Notes: generated from the letters alone by a model not told the origin. A stretch of DNA of 64,000 nt from Algibacter mikhailovii (GCF_014651495.1 NZ_BMWZ01000008.1:62001-126000); one strand, 5' to 3'. Positions 8,474-18,700 are shown, numbered from the stretch's first letter. Translations and numbers: made by a program.

Positions 8474-8477
8474 TTGT

Positions 8478-9383
8478 ATGCAAAATACAAAACGATTTTG
8501 GTATGGTGTGGCTATTGGCGTTTTAGGCGTAGTCCTTTTTTCTTCTAAAGCAGTCTTGGTTAAGCTTGCTTATCGTCATCATGTAGATCCCATTAGCATG
8601 CTTTTATTGCGCATGCTTTTTGCGTTTCCTTTTTATGTGGTTATTGCCTATGTATATAGGAACCAAAACAAGCATGTTAAATTGACTTCAAAAGATTATT
8701 CTTGGTTAATATTTTTTGGTTTTATTGGGTATTACTTATCAAGTTATTTTGATTTTGTTGGACTAACATATATTAAAGCAGGTTTAGAGCGAATAATTTT
8801 GTTTTTGTATCCAACTATAGTCATTTTGTTTAACAGATTGTTTTTAAAACAAAAGATTACTAAAGTACAAGCGGGAGCCATTGTAATGACTTATTTGGGA
8901 ATTGTTATTGCATTTTCAAATGAAGTTGTTTTAACAGGAACAGGAGCATACTTAGGCGGTATTTATATCTTGTTGAGTGCCTTGATGTACGCCTCCTATT
9001 TGGTTGGTAGTGGATGGTTAATTCCAAAATTTGGTGTTATGAGATTTACAGCTTATGCTATGATGATCTCATGCCTGTGTGTTTTTGTTCATTATAGAAT
9101 GACAAGTGACATGGATTTGTTTAGTTTTTCTTGGGAAGTATATTTGCTTGGGTTTTTAATAGCAGTTTTTGCAACGGTAATTCCATCCTTTTTAGTGTCA
9201 GCATCCATTAAAATGATCAGTTCGTCTAATTTTGCTATTGTATCCGGTACTGGTCCTATTTCTACCATAGTATTGGCTGCTTTATTCTTAAATGAAAGGT
9301 TGACATGGATTCAACTATTTGGTGCTTTGGTGGTTATCATCGGAATCTTATTGGTGTCCATGAGTAAAGGCGAAAAGGCTTAA
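8478..9383 (+). CDS. DMT-superfamily EamA transporter
   Basis: A 301-residue integral membrane protein with ten hydrophobic segments in two repeats of five, the EamA (drug/metabolite transporter) arrangement. Typical motifs are GVVLFSSKAVLVKLAYRH near the N-terminus, GLTYIKAGLERIILFLYPTI closing the first repeat, and SGTGPISTIVLAALFLNERL closing the second, where homologues carry the conserved E-R/P-x-T loop. Proteins of this family export amino acids or metabolites; the substrate cannot be read from sequence. It lies alone, 118 bases before parE. Confidence 0.85.
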   Translation: MQNTKRFWYGVAIGVLGVVLFSSKAVLVKLAYRHHVDPISMLLLRMLFAFPFYVVIAYVYRNQNKHVKLTSKDYSWLIFFGFIGYYLSSYFDFVGLTYIKAGLERIILFLYPTIVILFNRLFLKQKITKVQAGAIVMTYLGIVIAFSNEVVLTGTGAYLGGIYILLSALMYASYLVGSGWLIPKFGVMRFTAYAMMISCLCVFVHYRMTSDMDLFSFSWEVYLLGFLIAVFATVIPSFLVSASIKMISSSNFAIVSGTGPISTIVLAALFLNERLTWIQLFGALVVIIGILLVSMSKGEKA

Positions 9384-9501
9384 ATGATGTTCTCAACAAT
9401 ATTCTTTTTTTATTGTTAATTACTTTGTCTCTTGCCTGTTTTATTTTTTAATCTGTTGTGCTATATTAGCCTTCTATCTTGAAAATATTACCACAATTTT
9501 A

Positions 9502-11352
9502 ATGGCAGAACAATCTAATTATACCGAAGATAATATACGTTCACTTGATTGGAAAGAGCATATCCGTATGCGGCCAGGAATGTATATTGGGAAGCTTGGT
9601 GATGGTAGTTCTCCAGATGATGGTATTTATATACTGTTAAAAGAGGTTCTTGACAACTCCATTGATGAGTTTGTTATGGGGGCAGGGAAAACCATTGAGA
9701 TTTCCATTCAAGGAACCAAGGTAACGGTTAGAGATTATGGGCGAGGTATTCCTTTAGGTAAGGTTGTTGATGTAGTTTCCAAGATGAATACTGGTGGTAA
9801 GTATGACTCCAAAGCTTTCAAGAAATCTGTTGGTTTAAACGGTGTTGGTACAAAAGCAGTAAATGCTCTGTCGTCATATTTTAGGGTAGAATCTACACGT
9901 GACAATAAAAGCGCTTCTGCAGAATTTGAACAAGGAACCTTAACTAATCAAGAATTACTTGAGGAGACCTCGAGGCGAAAAGGAACTAAAGTGTCCTTTA
10001 TTCCTGACGATACTATTTTTAAGCATTACAAGTTTAGAAGTGAGTACATTGTGAAAATGCTTAAAAACTATGTGTATTTAAACCCAGGGTTAACCATAGT
10101 TTATAATGGGGAAAAATACTTTAGTGAAAACGGACTTAAAGATTTATTGGCTGAAAAGATTAATGAATCAGATTTATTATATCCTATTATTCATTTACGG
10201 GGAGACGATATTGAGGTTGCTTTAACCCACAGTAAGACGCAATATAGTGAAGAATATAATAGTTTTGTTAATGGTCAAAATACGACACAAGGCGGGACGC
10301 ATTTAAATGCTTTTAGAGAGTCTTTGGTGCGAACTATAAGAGAGTTTTATGGTAAAAATTACGATGCCTCGGATATTAGAAAATCTATTGTTAGTGCCAT
10401 AGCCATAAAAGTGATGGAACCGGTTTTTGAGAGTCAAACAAAAACTAAATTGGGTTCTACTGATATGGGAGGGGATTTACCCACTGTACGTACCTATATA
10501 AATGATTTTCTTAAAAGGTATTTAGATAATTATTTACATAAAAATCCTGATACAGCTGAAAAAATTCAGCGGAAAATTTTACAGGCTGAACGCGAGCGTA
10601 AAGAACTTTCAGGTATAAGGAAACTTGCTAAGGATAGAGCTAAAAAGGCCAGTCTTCATAATAAAAAACTACGCGATTGTCGCGTGCATTTTGGAGACAC
10701 AAAAAATGAGCGAAACCTTGAAACAACATTGTTTATTACAGAGGGAGACTCGGCTTCAGGAAGTATTACTAAGTCGAGAGATGTGAATACTCAAGCTGTT
10801 TTTAGTTTAAAAGGAAAGCCATTAAATTGTTATGGGTTGTCTAAGAAAATTGTTTATGAGAATGAGGAGTTCAATTTGCTTCAGGCAGCTTTGAATATAG
10901 AGGAGTCTTTAGAAGATTTGCGTTATAATAATGTTGTTATTGCTACTGATGCTGATGTAGACGGCATGCACATACGTTTGCTGCTTATTACCTTTTTTCT
11001 GCAATTTTTCCCGGAAGTGATAAAGAATGGTCATTTGTACATCCTTCAGACGCCATTATTTAGAGTGCGGAACAAAAAAGAAACCATCTACTGTTATTCT
11101 GAAGATGAGCGTAAAAATGCTATAGAAAAGTTAAAGCCAAAGCCTGAAATAACCCGATTTAAAGGTTTGGGTGAAATATCACCAGATGAATTTCAGCATT
11201 TCATTGGAGATGATATTCGTTTAGACCCTATTATGTTAGATGAAAATATGTCCATTGAGGAATTATTGGCATTTTATATGGGTAAAAATACACCATCAAG
11301 ACAAGAATTTATTATCGATAACTTGAAAGTGGAATTGGATATCGTAGAATAG
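9502..11352 (+). CDS. parE: DNA topoisomerase IV subunit B
   Basis: A 616-residue type IIA topoisomerase ATPase subunit that decatenates replicated chromosomes with ParC. The GHKL ATPase motifs are [12 protein letters not shown] (46-57), [10 protein letters not shown] (77-86) and [12 protein letters not shown] (110-121). The transducer domain has EGPVF-like [15 protein letters not shown]. The TOPRIM metal site is EGDSASG starting at E414 and DADVDG near 483. It ends after the TOPRIM tail without the long insert seen in GyrB. That length and the parC gene downstream support topoisomerase IV over gyrase. Confidence 0.93.
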   Translation: MAEQSNYTEDNIRSLDWKEHIRMRPGMYIGKLGDGSSPDDGIYILLKEVLDNSIDEFVMGAGKTIEISIQGTKVTVRDYGRGIPLGKVVDVVSKMNTGGKYDSKAFKKSVGLNGVGTKAVNALSSYFRVESTRDNKSASAEFEQGTLTNQELLEETSRRKGTKVSFIPDDTIFKHYKFRSEYIVKMLKNYVYLNPGLTIVYNGEKYFSENGLKDLLAEKINESDLLYPIIHLRGDDIEVALTHSKTQYSEEYNSFVNGQNTTQGGTHLNAFRESLVRTIREFYGKNYDASDIRKSIVSAIAIKVMEPVFESQTKTKLGSTDMGGDLPTVRTYINDFLKRYLDNYLHKNPDTAEKIQRKILQAERERKELSGIRKLAKDRAKKASLHNKKLRDCRVHFGDTKNERNLETTLFITEGDSASGSITKSRDVNTQAVFSLKGKPLNCYGLSKKIVYENEEFNLLQAALNIEESLEDLRYNNVVIATDADVDGMHIRLLLITFFLQFFPEVIKNGHLYILQTPLFRVRNKKETIYCYSEDERKNAIEKLKPKPEITRFKGLGEISPDEFQHFIGDDIRLDPIMLDENMSIEELLAFYMGKNTPSRQEFIIDNLKVELDIVE

Positions 11353-11429
11353 CTTTTACTTGTCAAAATGATTAATTTCAATTTAAATATTCGTTAAAAT
11401 ACCGCTGATGAAATTTCATAAGTATTAAA

Positions 11430-11461
11430 TTTGTTAGAACGATTTAAGATTGCTAAATTTA
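11430..11461 (+). promoter_or_regulatory. Candidate promoter between parE and parC
   Basis: TTTG at 11430-11433, a 20-base spacer and TAAATTTA at 11454-11461, one base from the TAnnTTTG consensus. It would start a message near 11466 that carries the 46-codon ORF at 11503 and parC. Confidence 0.4.
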
Positions 11462-11502
11462 ATAAGAACATTCTACGTTGGTAGAAAATAAACTATACTA
11501 AG

Positions 11503-11643
11503 ATGTTATACACAAAAGGGAAAGAGACTGTAAAAAGACGGTCCTACGATTATTTGCATGTTCATGCAAGTAGTGAGCAAGTTCATAGACTTCAAAAAGT
11601 TGGTAGAGTAATGCTTAATGGTAGGCCTAAAAAATTAAAGTAG
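11503..11643 (+). CDS. Candidate small basic protein (46 residues) between parE and parC
   Basis: An ATG at 11503 opens 46 codons ending at TAG 11641-11643, three bases before the parC ATG. The peptide begins MLYTKGKETVKRRSYDYLHV and ends VMLNGRPKKLK. It is rich in Lys, Arg and His, with a short amphipathic middle (SSEQVHRLQKVGRV). A plausible promoter lies 40 bases upstream and the spacing to parC suggests translational coupling. I do not recognise the family. It may be a short protein overlooked by gene finders or chance open sequence; codon choice looks ordinary for the neighbourhood, but 46 codons are too few to decide. Confidence 0.45.
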   Translation: MLYTKGKETVKRRSYDYLHVHASSEQVHRLQKVGRVMLNGRPKKLK

Positions 11644-11646
11644 TTA

Positions 11647-14295
11647 ATGATTGAAGAAGGTGACGATTTAATTGACGAACAAGACGAACCTAAAGAAACT
11701 ATTACCCGTGTTACGGGTATGTACAAAGATTGGTTTTTAGATTACGCCTCGTACGTTATTTTAGAGCGTGCTGTTCCTGCTATTGAAGACGGGTTTAAAC
11801 CTGTACAGCGTCGTATCATGCATTCTATGAAAGATTTAGATGATGGGCGGTATAATAAAGTGGCAAATATTGTTGGACACACCATGCAGTACCATCCGCA
11901 TGGTGATGCTAGTATAGCAGATGCCATGGTGCAAATTGGTCAGAAAGATTTGTTAATTGATACTCAAGGAAACTGGGGTAATATTTTAACAGGTGACCGT
12001 GCAGCCGCATCTCGTTATATTGAAGCGCGTATATCTAAGTTTGGTTTAGACGTTGTATTTAATCCTAAAATTACAGAATGGCAAGCTAGTTATGATGGCC
12101 GTCGTAAGGAGCCTATAAACCTGCCAGTCATGTTTCCTCTTTTGCTAGCTCAGGGAGGGGAAGGTATTGCAGTAGGACTATCCACAAAAATATTACCACA
12201 TAATTTTATAGAACTAATAGACGCTTCTATAAAACATCTTCAAGGTAAACGTTTTACCATTTTACCAGATTTTCCAACCGCTGGAATAGCAGATTTTTCA
12301 AATTATAATGACGGGCTTCGAGGAGGTAAAGTCAGGGTTCGTGCGAGGATTTCACAACATGATAAAAATACATTAGTTATTTCTGAGTTGCCTTTTGGAA
12401 CCACAACATCATCATTGATAGATTCTATTCTAAAAGCCAATGACAAGGGGAAAATAAGAGTAAAAAAGATAGAGGATAATACCGCTGCTGAAGTAGAAAT
12501 TTTAGTTCATTTACCATCAGGTTTGTCACCAGACAAGACCATAGACGCATTGTATGCGTTTACAAATTGCGAATCTTCTATTTCGCCTTTAGGCTGTGTT
12601 ATTGAGGATAATAAGCCGCTATTTGTTGGTGTAACAGAAATGTTACGCCGTAGTACTGACAATACCGTTCAGCTTTTAAAGCAAGAACTTGAGATAAAAT
12701 TAGGAGAATTTGAAGATCAATGGCATTTTGCTTCCTTAGAGCGTATTTTTATAGAAAATAGAATTTACCGAGATATTGAAGAAGAAGAAACGTGGGAAGG
12801 TGTTATAGGAGCCATAGATAAAGGACTTAAGCCTCATATAGCACATTTAAAACGTCCTATTACTACTGAGGATATTACCCGTTTAACAGAGATAAGAATA
12901 AAGCGTATTTCTAAATTTGATATTGATAAGGCGCAACAAAAAATAGATGCCTTAGAAGATCAAATTGCCGAAATTAAACATCATTTAGCGCATTTAATTG
13001 ATTATGCTATTGCCTATTTTACTAGATTGAAAAAGGATTATGGTGAAGGCCGAGAACGTAAAACAGAAATAAGAATCTTTGATGATGTCGATGCAACCAA
13101 AGTGGTTATTAGAAATACAAAACTTTATGTGAATAGAGAAGAAGGTTTTGTTGGTACCTCTTTAAAGCGAGATGAATACGTTGCTGATTGTAGTGATATT
13201 GATGATATTATTGTATTTACCAAAGAAGGTAAAATGATGGTTACAAAAGTAGATGCTAAAACTTTTATTGGCAAAGGAATCATTCACGTTGCTGTTTTTA
13301 AGAAGAAGGATAAACGTACCATTTACAATATGATTTATAGAGATGGTAGAAGTGGACCTTCATATATAAAGCGTTTTGCTGTAACAAGTATTACTAGAGA
13401 TAGAGAATATGATTTAACCAATGGGAATAAAGGTTCAGTAAGCTTATATTTTTCTGCAAATCCCAATGGTGAAGCAGAGGTTGTTAGTATCAATTTAAGG
13501 CAAGCGGGTAGTATTAAAAAGTTAAAATGGGAGGTCGATTTTGCTGATATTCTGATAAAAGGCCGGGTGTCTAAAGGAAATTTAGTGACTAAATACCCTA
13601 TAAAACGCGTCGAACTTAAGGAGAAAGGTATTTCTACTTTAAAGCCTAGAAAAATTTGGTTTGATGAAACTGTACAGCGCCTAAATGTCGATGGAAGGGG
13701 AGATTTAATTGGAGAATTTAGAGGAGAGGATAAGCTTTTAATTATTAATCAATCCGGTACGGTAAAGACTGTTACTCCAGAAGTTACTATGCATTTTGAC
13801 AGCAGTATGATTGTTATGGAAAAATGGGTGCCTAAAAAACCTATTTCTGTGGTTTACTTTAATGGAGAAAAGGAAATGTATTACGTTAAGCGATTTTTGA
13901 TTGAACAAGAAGGCAGAGAGGAATCTTTTATTCCGGATCACCCTAATTCTCAATTGGAAATAGTGTCTACAGATTGGAAGCCTGTGGCTGAAGTTGTTTT
14001 TGCTAAAGTGCGGGGTAAAGATAGAAAAGAGAATGTAAAAATAAATTTAGAAGAATTTATAGCCTTGAAGGGTATAAGTGCTTTAGGAAATCAATTGACA
14101 CGGGATAAAGTTAATCAAGTGAATTTATTGGATCCCTTACCTTTTTTAGCACCCGAAGAAGTTCATGCTGATGAGTTAGAAGTTGTTGATGAAACAGAGG
14201 TGTCATCATCTAATGCGGAGGATGGCGGTGCGTCCAAAACTAATGGTAATTTAGACAAGGATGATGAAGGGCAAATTAAACTGTTTGAGAACTAA
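11647..14295 (+). CDS. parC: DNA topoisomerase IV subunit A
   Basis: An 882-residue breakage-reunion subunit. The catalytic tyrosine is Y124 in RAAASRYIEARIS, following the helix-turn-helix region QYHPHGDASIADAMVQIGQ. VMFPLLLAQGGEGIAVGLSTKILPHNF is the conserved tower-side segment, and a coiled coil (ISKFDIDKAQQKIDALEDQIAEIKHHL) forms the C-gate arms. The C-terminal part holds beta-pinwheel-like repeats (for example DIIVFTKEGKMMVTKVDAKTF) and ends in an acidic tail of about 40 residues. It pairs with parE upstream. Fluoroquinolone-site residues lie in the N-terminal region, but I draw no resistance conclusion. Confidence 0.93.
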   Translation: MIEEGDDLIDEQDEPKETITRVTGMYKDWFLDYASYVILERAVPAIEDGFKPVQRRIMHSMKDLDDGRYNKVANIVGHTMQYHPHGDASIADAMVQIGQKDLLIDTQGNWGNILTGDRAAASRYIEARISKFGLDVVFNPKITEWQASYDGRRKEPINLPVMFPLLLAQGGEGIAVGLSTKILPHNFIELIDASIKHLQGKRFTILPDFPTAGIADFSNYNDGLRGGKVRVRARISQHDKNTLVISELPFGTTTSSLIDSILKANDKGKIRVKKIEDNTAAEVEILVHLPSGLSPDKTIDALYAFTNCESSISPLGCVIEDNKPLFVGVTEMLRRSTDNTVQLLKQELEIKLGEFEDQWHFASLERIFIENRIYRDIEEEETWEGVIGAIDKGLKPHIAHLKRPITTEDITRLTEIRIKRISKFDIDKAQQKIDALEDQIAEIKHHLAHLIDYAIAYFTRLKKDYGEGRERKTEIRIFDDVDATKVVIRNTKLYVNREEGFVGTSLKRDEYVADCSDIDDIIVFTKEGKMMVTKVDAKTFIGKGIIHVAVFKKKDKRTIYNMIYRDGRSGPSYIKRFAVTSITRDREYDLTNGNKGSVSLYFSANPNGEAEVVSINLRQAGSIKKLKWEVDFADILIKGRVSKGNLVTKYPIKRVELKEKGISTLKPRKIWFDETVQRLNVDGRGDLIGEFRGEDKLLIINQSGTVKTVTPEVTMHFDSSMIVMEKWVPKKPISVVYFNGEKEMYYVKRFLIEQEGREESFIPDHPNSQLEIVSTDWKPVAEVVFAKVRGKDRKENVKINLEEFIALKGISALGNQLTRDKVNQVNLLDPLPFLAPEEVHADELEVVDETEVSSSNAEDGGASKTNGNLDKDDEGQIKLFEN

Positions 14296-15352
14296 TACAG
14301 TATCATTTTTGAAAAGATTTAGAATTCAATCTTTTAAGATAGATGTTCTTTTAACTGTAGTTACCAGTGCTTTAATAGTACTAGGTTGTCTTTTTATTTT
14401 TTTAGCGGATAATATTATATCATTTGGATTTTCACTTATAATGCCAATACTTCTGGTCTTAAATCTTTTTTTTAGTGTTTATTGGTTAGTTAAAAAGAAC
14501 AAGATTTTTTTGCTTTCTTTTTTTTGTGTTGTTGTTTATTTTTTGTGTTTTGATTTTTTTATACAGTTTAGTTCGTATAACTCATCAGGTCTAATTAGAA
14601 CTACATCAAAATCAGACACTCTATCTGTGTTATCTTACAATGCACAAGGGTTTAGGCATCAAAATAATGAGGGTAGGGTTGAAACACATCAGCCAATTGT
14701 ATCTTTTTTAAACGATAAAAGTCCAAATATTTTTTGTATTCAAGAGTTTTCTTCTACTCATTATAAGTATTTTACCGAATATCCCTATTTCTTTAAAACT
14801 AATATAATTGCAGGGAAAGGTAAATCAGTAATGGCTATATTTTCAAAATTCCCCATTTTAGATAAAGGTTATATAAGTTTTCCAAATACCCGGAATGGAG
14901 CTATGTTTATTGATATAATTTTGAATAAAAACAAAATTAGAATTTATAATGTGCATCTGGAGTCTTACAGTGCACGCTTGGTATACCGTAAAAATAGGCA
15001 TAACAATTATTTTGCATTAGCAAAAAGAATCAACAAAGCTGAAAAAACGAGAAAAGAACAAGTTCATATATTAAAAAGGCATATGGATAAATTTAAAGGG
15101 ACCGTAGTGTTATGTGGTGATTTTAACAGTACACAATTTTCATCAGCATACAACCTCCTAAAAGGCAATCTAAAAGATACCTATATTGAAGCAGGCAATG
15201 GTTTTGGTGCAACCTATGAGCTTTTTAAATATCCCTTTCGATTAGATTATATACTTGTTGATGATAATATAGAAGTCTTGTCTCATAAAAATTTTAAATT
15301 AAAATTTTCTGATCATGAACCTATACTTGCAAAGCTAGTTGTGAAAAATTAG
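14261..15352 (+). CDS. Membrane-anchored endonuclease/exonuclease/phosphatase-family protein
   Basis: A 363-residue protein. The first 110 residues contain three hydrophobic segments (about 27-50, 54-76, 82-102), and the rest is an EEP fold. Metal and catalytic motifs are LSVLSYNAQGF, IFCIQEFSS with the metal-binding Glu, YNVHLES, VVLCGDFNST and a final KFSDHEPILA with the catalytic Asp-His pair. In Bacteroidota such proteins are annotated only as EEP-family hydrolases; the substrate could be a phosphodiester, lipid headgroup or nucleic acid. Its ATG overlaps the last 35 bases of parC in another frame, so it is probably expressed from the parC message. Confidence 0.85.
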   Translation: MMKGKLNCLRTNTVSFLKRFRIQSFKIDVLLTVVTSALIVLGCLFIFLADNIISFGFSLIMPILLVLNLFFSVYWLVKKNKIFLLSFFCVVVYFLCFDFFIQFSSYNSSGLIRTTSKSDTLSVLSYNAQGFRHQNNEGRVETHQPIVSFLNDKSPNIFCIQEFSSTHYKYFTEYPYFFKTNIIAGKGKSVMAIFSKFPILDKGYISFPNTRNGAMFIDIILNKNKIRIYNVHLESYSARLVYRKNRHNNYFALAKRINKAEKTRKEQVHILKRHMDKFKGTVVLCGDFNSTQFSSAYNLLKGNLKDTYIEAGNGFGATYELFKYPFRLDYILVDDNIEVLSHKNFKLKFSDHEPILAKLVVKN

Positions 15353-15402
15353 TTTAGTCATATAAGTTGATTGCATTTTTTATAGGAAACCTGATAATAA
15401 AA

Positions 15403-15436
15403 AATGCGTAACAACCAGATCAAGGTGTTACGCATT
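15403..15436. terminator. Bidirectional terminator between convergent genes
   Basis: Arms AATGCGTAACA and TGTTACGCATT around a short loop, in the 110-base gap between the convergent genes ending at 15352 and 15463. A-rich sequence lies on its left, giving a T run for the minus-strand transcript. Confidence 0.75.
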
Positions 15437-15462
15437 ACTATTAGTTGTAAAATTAATTAATT

Positions 15463-16725
15463 TTATGTGCGTTTCAATTGTTTTTGGATCTTTTTTATAG
15501 CAGATTCAATTGATTTTTCTGGTTCAATAATATTGTAGGCTCCCCAAAATCTTGGGTCTGAAAAACCAGAAGCTCTTTCGCTTAAAATGGTAGAGGGTCG
15601 AATAAGCTGACTTCTTGTTTTTGCTAATTTCTTGTCTTGTATTTCCCAATCTGTGATAGCCATTTCGCTATTTAGTGTATATGTATTGTTAAATAGTTTG
15701 CCCTTCCAGTTAACCTTGAACGTTAAGGCAATATTGCTATAGGCATAATGCCATTTACCATCTTTAGTTCTATAATTTACGCGATAACTTGCTTCAGTAG
15801 GATAGACGTCAACTTTCCTAGGTTTCTTGCGGACATACATTTGACTAGAAAGGGATTTGTTGGATACATCTAAACTGTAAACAGCACTAGTTAAGGCTTT
15901 TGTTTCAGAGTCAATATATAATTTACCGTAATATAGAGGGGTGTTATAATTTTCTTTTTGCTTAAATGAAACAACATAAATAACGCGATTATTAATTTTT
16001 GTTGAGTTTTCAAAATTAAACTGATACAGGGGTAAATCATCTTCAGTGAAAATATACTCAGGATACTTAATCATATCTGTATATAAATTACTAAAAGGAC
16101 CACCTTGTAATTTTAATGCTAAGGTGTCTAATCTACTGTAATCTGTATTTTTTCTGGCCTTAATTAATTCAATATTATCATTCCTATAATTAGAATAAGG
16201 CTGTTTATGAATTTTTACAACGGCCTCTGATAATGACGCATTTTTTCTTTTCTTTTTTATGGTTTCCCTGTAAAAGGCCGTCATTAAAGTGCCTTGGTCT
16301 GTGTAAACATCACTTTTCTTCGCAAGGGTTTCTAGAACTAACGCTCTTGCATCTATATTATTTGCCATGATGCTTACTTCAGATAATTGTGTTATAGCGG
16401 AAGAAAGCATTATTTTTTCATGATTTTCAATGGATGAAATTTTGATTTTTCGCTTCTCAAAACCTAAGTGGGTAATCGTAATGGATTCTCCTAAAAGGCT
16501 CTCAGGAACTTTAAGGACAAACTCACCTTCAGTGTTTGTTACCGTACTAATGTTTGAATTTTCTATTGCTATATCCGCAAATATTAAGGGGGTTTTATTG
16601 TTTTCATCAACAACCTTTCCTTCAATTTCTTTGAATAACTCCGCAGTCTGAGCCAAGCTTGAACTTGGAATTTGCATAATCAATATAAATGCGCAGAACA
16701 TTTTAAAGAGGGCTATATTTTTCAT
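15463..16725 (-). CDS. Exported protein with carboxypeptidase-regulatory-like domain
   Basis: A 420-residue protein. A signal peptide covers residues 1-26 (cleavage after SLAQ or nearby). A beta-sandwich CarboxypepD_reg-like domain follows at about 33-115 (EGKVVDENNKTPLIFADIAIENSNISTVTN, then FVLKVPESLLGESITITHLGFEKRKIKIS). The remaining 300 residues match the conserved extracellular region seen in many Bacteroidota proteins of this type (MTAFYRETIKKKRKNASLSEAVVKIHK; LYYGKLYIDSETKALTSAVYSLD). In this phylum such domains often lead TonB-dependent receptors, but here no plug or barrel follows, so this is a stand-alone periplasmic or surface protein. A TTTTTGTAACTTAAG sequence upstream may be its -7 region. 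Function unknown. Confidence 0.8.
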   Translation of the reverse strand: MKNIALFKMFCAFILIMQIPSSSLAQTAELFKEIEGKVVDENNKTPLIFADIAIENSNISTVTNTEGEFVLKVPESLLGESITITHLGFEKRKIKISSIENHEKIMLSSAITQLSEVSIMANNIDARALVLETLAKKSDVYTDQGTLMTAFYRETIKKKRKNASLSEAVVKIHKQPYSNYRNDNIELIKARKNTDYSRLDTLALKLQGGPFSNLYTDMIKYPEYIFTEDDLPLYQFNFENSTKINNRVIYVVSFKQKENYNTPLYYGKLYIDSETKALTSAVYSLDVSNKSLSSQMYVRKKPRKVDVYPTEASYRVNYRTKDGKWHYAYSNIALTFKVNWKGKLFNNTYTLNSEMAITDWEIQDKKLAKTRSQLIRPSTILSERASGFSDPRFWGAYNIIEPEKSIESAIKKIQKQLKRT

Positions 16726-16812
16726 GGCTTATGTTTTATAAATTAGGTCTTAAGTTACAAAAAATCAGCGTAATAAACTAATGGTCAGATGTTTTGAAGC
16801 GTTAAAAAAGTC

Positions 16813-18633
16813 TTAATATTCCTGATCGGTTAATGTTTTCATAAAAGCTATAATGGCATCGATTTCTATTTTTTCTAAGTTTAATGGATCTGACGGAAGC
16901 GTTTGATAAGGGACATCAAGGCCGAGCCCCTGACCGCCACCAGAATTATAAAATTCTAATACCTCCTCTAACGTTTCGAACGCACCATTGTGCATATAGG
17001 GTGCAGTCAAAGCAATATTTCTAATTGTGGCAGTTTTAAAAAAATGCCGTCGTTCTTCTACCTCAAACGGATAGTATAAGCCAGGGTCTTCGTCTATGAC
17101 GGCATGGTTAAAATCCACGGTTCTTGTAATACCGATATTTTCAAATTCAGTTTCATCAAATTTTGGAGGTACAGTTCCATAAAAGGTTGGGGGAAAATGG
17201 CAAGTTGCACATGCAGCTTTTCCCATAAATAGATTAAAGCCTAAAATCTCTTCTTTAGAGAGGGTTTTTTCTAGATTTTGCATGTTTCGATCAAATTTGG
17301 AGTCAAAAGGGGTTAAACTTCGAATGTAGGTGGCAATGGCGTTCCGTACATTTAAATGGTTAATCTGCCCGTTGTAAACTGAATCAAACAGCCTTTGGTA
17401 TTTTGGGTTTTCTTCAATTCTTTTGCTGATAGTATTTAAATCAATATGGAATTCATTTTCGTTATTGGCGACATTAACTATCTGTCCCTCCAGTTCGCTT
17501 GCTCTACCATCGTAAAAAAAGGTTTTTTGATACATAGCATATACTAGTGTAGGTGAATTCCGTTGCAGTGGTGTGCCGTCTAACCCTATGGCTAGCTTAT
17601 GGCCATCTGTAAAAGCTTTTTCCTTAACATGGCAGGTTGCGCAACTTATAGTTCCGGAAATTGATAATGCCTTATCGTTAAATAGAGTTTTACCAAGATT
17701 TACCCTTTCTTCAGTTGTTTCTGGTGTATGAGGCATTGAAAACATTTTTTTATTGAAAAATGTTTCCGAAAAAATATTTGTGCTTGTTGGATTTAAAGCT
17801 CTTGATTGACTTAATTGGATGTTCCAATCTGTGGCTGTGTTATTAATCAATTCAAGTTGCCTGTTTGTATGGTGCTTTATAAATGAATAACGATCGAATT
17901 CATCAAAATCACTTGATTTTAGAAAACTAATTGCATTATCAATTTCTGTTATCCATTGGGTAAATAGGCTATGGTTTTTAAAAGTGTTTTTGTAGATGTA
18001 TATGATTTTTTTGATGGTTTCATAATTGTATACAGCGTCAGTTAATGAGTTGGCAAGTATTGGAGAGTCAAAACCAGTTATGCCTTTCGTCGCTATATTA
18101 ACAATGCCATCTCTTATCATTTTTAAATGATGCCTATCTCGTTGTTTTATTATGATATGATTCCTACGCACAAAAGGTATTCTAACCTGCAGATAATAAT
18201 ACACTCTATATAATTCTCTATTTGAAATCGTTTCATCGCCAAATAGATATTCTTCAAGTACTTGATAGCTTTTTGGTTTTATTTTTTTTATTTCAGTTGC
18301 ATCTTCCATTTCAACTTTTAAGAGGTTGGGGGCATTCATGGATAAATAATTTTCATAGTCGTATGCAATTAATAGAGGTTCAGCATACTTATACCATTTT
18401 CTGCTTTCTAAAAAGTTACTCCTATTTTCTTCAATAGATTTTAGGGTGTCTATTCTTTTCATATAATGGGCAGTACTATCTAAAGTTTGAAAATAGTATT
18501 GCCTTATTTCATCATTAAACATAGAATCGTTATTTACAGAAACGACTTTATTGGACTGTTTTATTTCTTTTTTACATGATGAAAAGAGTATAAAAACAAA
18601 AGAAATTTTGAATAGAACTTTGATGATTTTCAT
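16813..18633 (-). CDS. Di-haem cytochrome c peroxidase (MauG family) lipoprotein with long N-terminal domain
   Basis: A 606-residue lipoprotein with lipobox FSSC and the modified cysteine near residue 20. The C-terminal half, from about residue 290, is a bacterial cytochrome c peroxidase/MauG domain with two haem-binding motifs: CATCH near residue 329 (SISGTISCATCHVKEKAFTD) and CATCH near 474 (FMGKAACATCHFPPTFYG). Typical segments are RNSPTLVYAMYQKTFFYDGR and TATIRNIALTAPYMHNGAF. The roughly 270 residues before it are helical and charged and resemble no domain I can name with confidence; an imelysin-like helical domain is one possibility. It probably reduces peroxide or oxidises a protein partner in the periplasm. 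The collagen-repeat lipoprotein gene lies upstream, separated by a terminator. Confidence 0.85.
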   Translation of the reverse strand: MKIIKVLFKISFVFILFSSCKKEIKQSNKVVSVNNDSMFNDEIRQYYFQTLDSTAHYMKRIDTLKSIEENRSNFLESRKWYKYAEPLLIAYDYENYLSMNAPNLLKVEMEDATEIKKIKPKSYQVLEEYLFGDETISNRELYRVYYYLQVRIPFVRRNHIIIKQRDRHHLKMIRDGIVNIATKGITGFDSPILANSLTDAVYNYETIKKIIYIYKNTFKNHSLFTQWITEIDNAISFLKSSDFDEFDRYSFIKHHTNRQLELINNTATDWNIQLSQSRALNPTSTNIFSETFFNKKMFSMPHTPETTEERVNLGKTLFNDKALSISGTISCATCHVKEKAFTDGHKLAIGLDGTPLQRNSPTLVYAMYQKTFFYDGRASELEGQIVNVANNENEFHIDLNTISKRIEENPKYQRLFDSVYNGQINHLNVRNAIATYIRSLTPFDSKFDRNMQNLEKTLSKEEILGFNLFMGKAACATCHFPPTFYGTVPPKFDETEFENIGITRTVDFNHAVIDEDPGLYYPFEVEERRHFFKTATIRNIALTAPYMHNGAFETLEEVLEFYNSGGGQGLGLDVPYQTLPSDPLNLEKIEIDAIIAFMKTLTDQEY

Positions 18634-18671
18634 TTTAGCATGGATATTTTAATGCAACTGTGTTTTAGCAA

Positions 18672-18700
18672 AAAAAGTTCCCGCACAACGGGAACTTTTA
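18672..18700. terminator. Terminator after the collagen-repeat lipoprotein gene
   Basis: Perfect arms AAAAGTTCCCG and CGGGAACTTTT around CACAA. It lies 18 bases past the stop codon at 18718 on the minus strand, followed in that direction by a T run. Confidence 0.9.
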
